DNA of 64,000 bases from Streptomyces griseocarneus. Its GTDB lineage: Bacteria > Actinomycetota > Actinomycetes > Streptomycetales > Streptomycetaceae. The translations under genes were made by a program, and so were the position numbers. Shown here piece by piece: positions 63,717 through 64,000 of this stretch. Position 1 is the stretch's first letter, and each line of letters opens with the position of its first letter. A model generated the notes under the pieces. That model did no database searches and was not told the DNA's origin. It saw only the letters and a program-made list of their open reading frames with translations. The stretch lies in assembly GCA_003674045.1 (NCBI GenBank), contig PENC01000004.1, forward strand, positions 310,001-374,000, written 5' to 3'.

Positions 63717-64000
63717 GTGAGCACGCAGCCCGATCCCGACCCCCGTACCGGTGCCGCCGTCAAGGCCGCCGACCGCGCGCACGTCTTCCACTCCTGGTCC
63801 GCGCAGGGCCTCATCGACCCGCTCGCCGTCGCCGGTGCCGAGGGCGCGTACTTCTGGGACTACGACGGCAACCGCTACCTCGACTTCTCCTCGCAGCTCG
63901 TCAACACCAACATCGGCCACCAGCACCCCAAGGTCGTCGCCGCGATCCAGGAGCAGGCGGCCCGGCTGTGCACCCTCGCGCCCGGGTTCGCCGTGGACGT
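63717..64000 (+). CDS. Class III aminotransferase (C-terminus beyond window)
   Basis: The first 94 residues of a PLP-dependent class III (omega) aminotransferase start at GTG 63717 (STQPDPDPRTGAAVKAADRA). The lead-in HVFHSWSAQGLIDPLAVAGA, the strand GAYFWDYDGNRYLDFSSQLV and NTNIGHQHPKVVAAIQEQA match the family N-terminus. The catalytic Lys lies outside the window. The substrate cannot be deduced; relatives act on beta-alanine, GABA or similar omega-amino acids. Confidence 0.88.
   Translation, partial: MSTQPDPDPRTGAAVKAADRAHVFHSWSAQGLIDPLAVAGAEGAYFWDYDGNRYLDFSSQLVNTNIGHQHPKVVAAIQEQAARLCTLAPGFAVD

Overview
The window is a high-GC actinobacterial chromosome segment, almost certainly from a Streptomyces. 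The organism is inferred from three kinds of evidence. First, there are genus hallmarks: two rodlin genes, a gamma-butyrolactone-receptor-type TetR protein, a single TTA (bldA-type) codon and many GTG/TTG starts. Second, there are regulatory sites: HspR HAIR sites before dnaK and clpB, and a perfect parS palindrome. Third, there is a dense housekeeping set (aspS, metG, dcd, dnaK-grpE-dnaJ-hspR, clpB, pyrE, fba, purA) of the kind found in the conserved central arm near oriC. No prophage, insertion sequence, CRISPR array or biosynthetic cluster was seen.

Layout. 1-13.3 kb: M18 aminopeptidase (cut by the window edge), FadE5-like acyl-CoA dehydrogenase, aspS, a PAS/GAF/SpoIIE/HATPase phosphatase, a secreted trypsin-like protease, pirin, an SseB-type protein, a coupled pair of small proteins, metG, and a receiver-like protein lacking an output domain. 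13.8-19.4 kb: a von Willebrand A protein whose 3' end overlaps a convergent OmpR-type two-component system, and two related membrane-anchored esterases. 19.6-26.7 kb is the most accessory part. It holds an ArpA/ScbR-like receptor convergent with a second TetR gene, two identical copies of a 20-bp operator flanking a truncated ORF, a FrnE-like thioredoxin-fold protein with an altered active site, a coupled HTH protein, two tandem rodlins (one with a His-rich tail), a nucleotidyltransferase-like protein, a TTA-containing methyltransferase, a decayed FAD monooxygenase and tRNA-Gly(CCC).

27-42.8 kb: dcd and a phosphoribosyltransferase, a Yip1 protein, a degenerate Uma2 protein, a membrane iron-sulfur oxidoreductase, the DnaK operon with its repressor HspR, clpB with its own HAIR site, a YbjN protein and a PIG-V-like mannosyltransferase. 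43.7-50.9 kb: DUF2617 plus a membrane spermidine-synthase-like protein, an AraC/DsbA/NAD(P)-binding cassette, a CoxG-like protein, an aldose epimerase and pyrE ending in a hairpin that contains parS. 51-64 kb: fba, an MFS exporter, DUF3151, the overlapping kynA-kynU pair, a NarL-type two-component system, a diacylglycerol-kinase-like protein divergent from purA, an intact Uma2 protein, a frameshifted secreted protein, a cold-shock protein and a class III aminotransferase cut by the window edge.

Two families of GC-rich dispersed palindromic repeats occupy about ten intergenic gaps, mostly at gene 3' ends. The clearest regulatory circuits are the HspR heat-shock regulon (dnaK operon and clpB) and a proposed TetR circuit with two identical operators. 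All functional calls come from reading the sequence; no database search was run.
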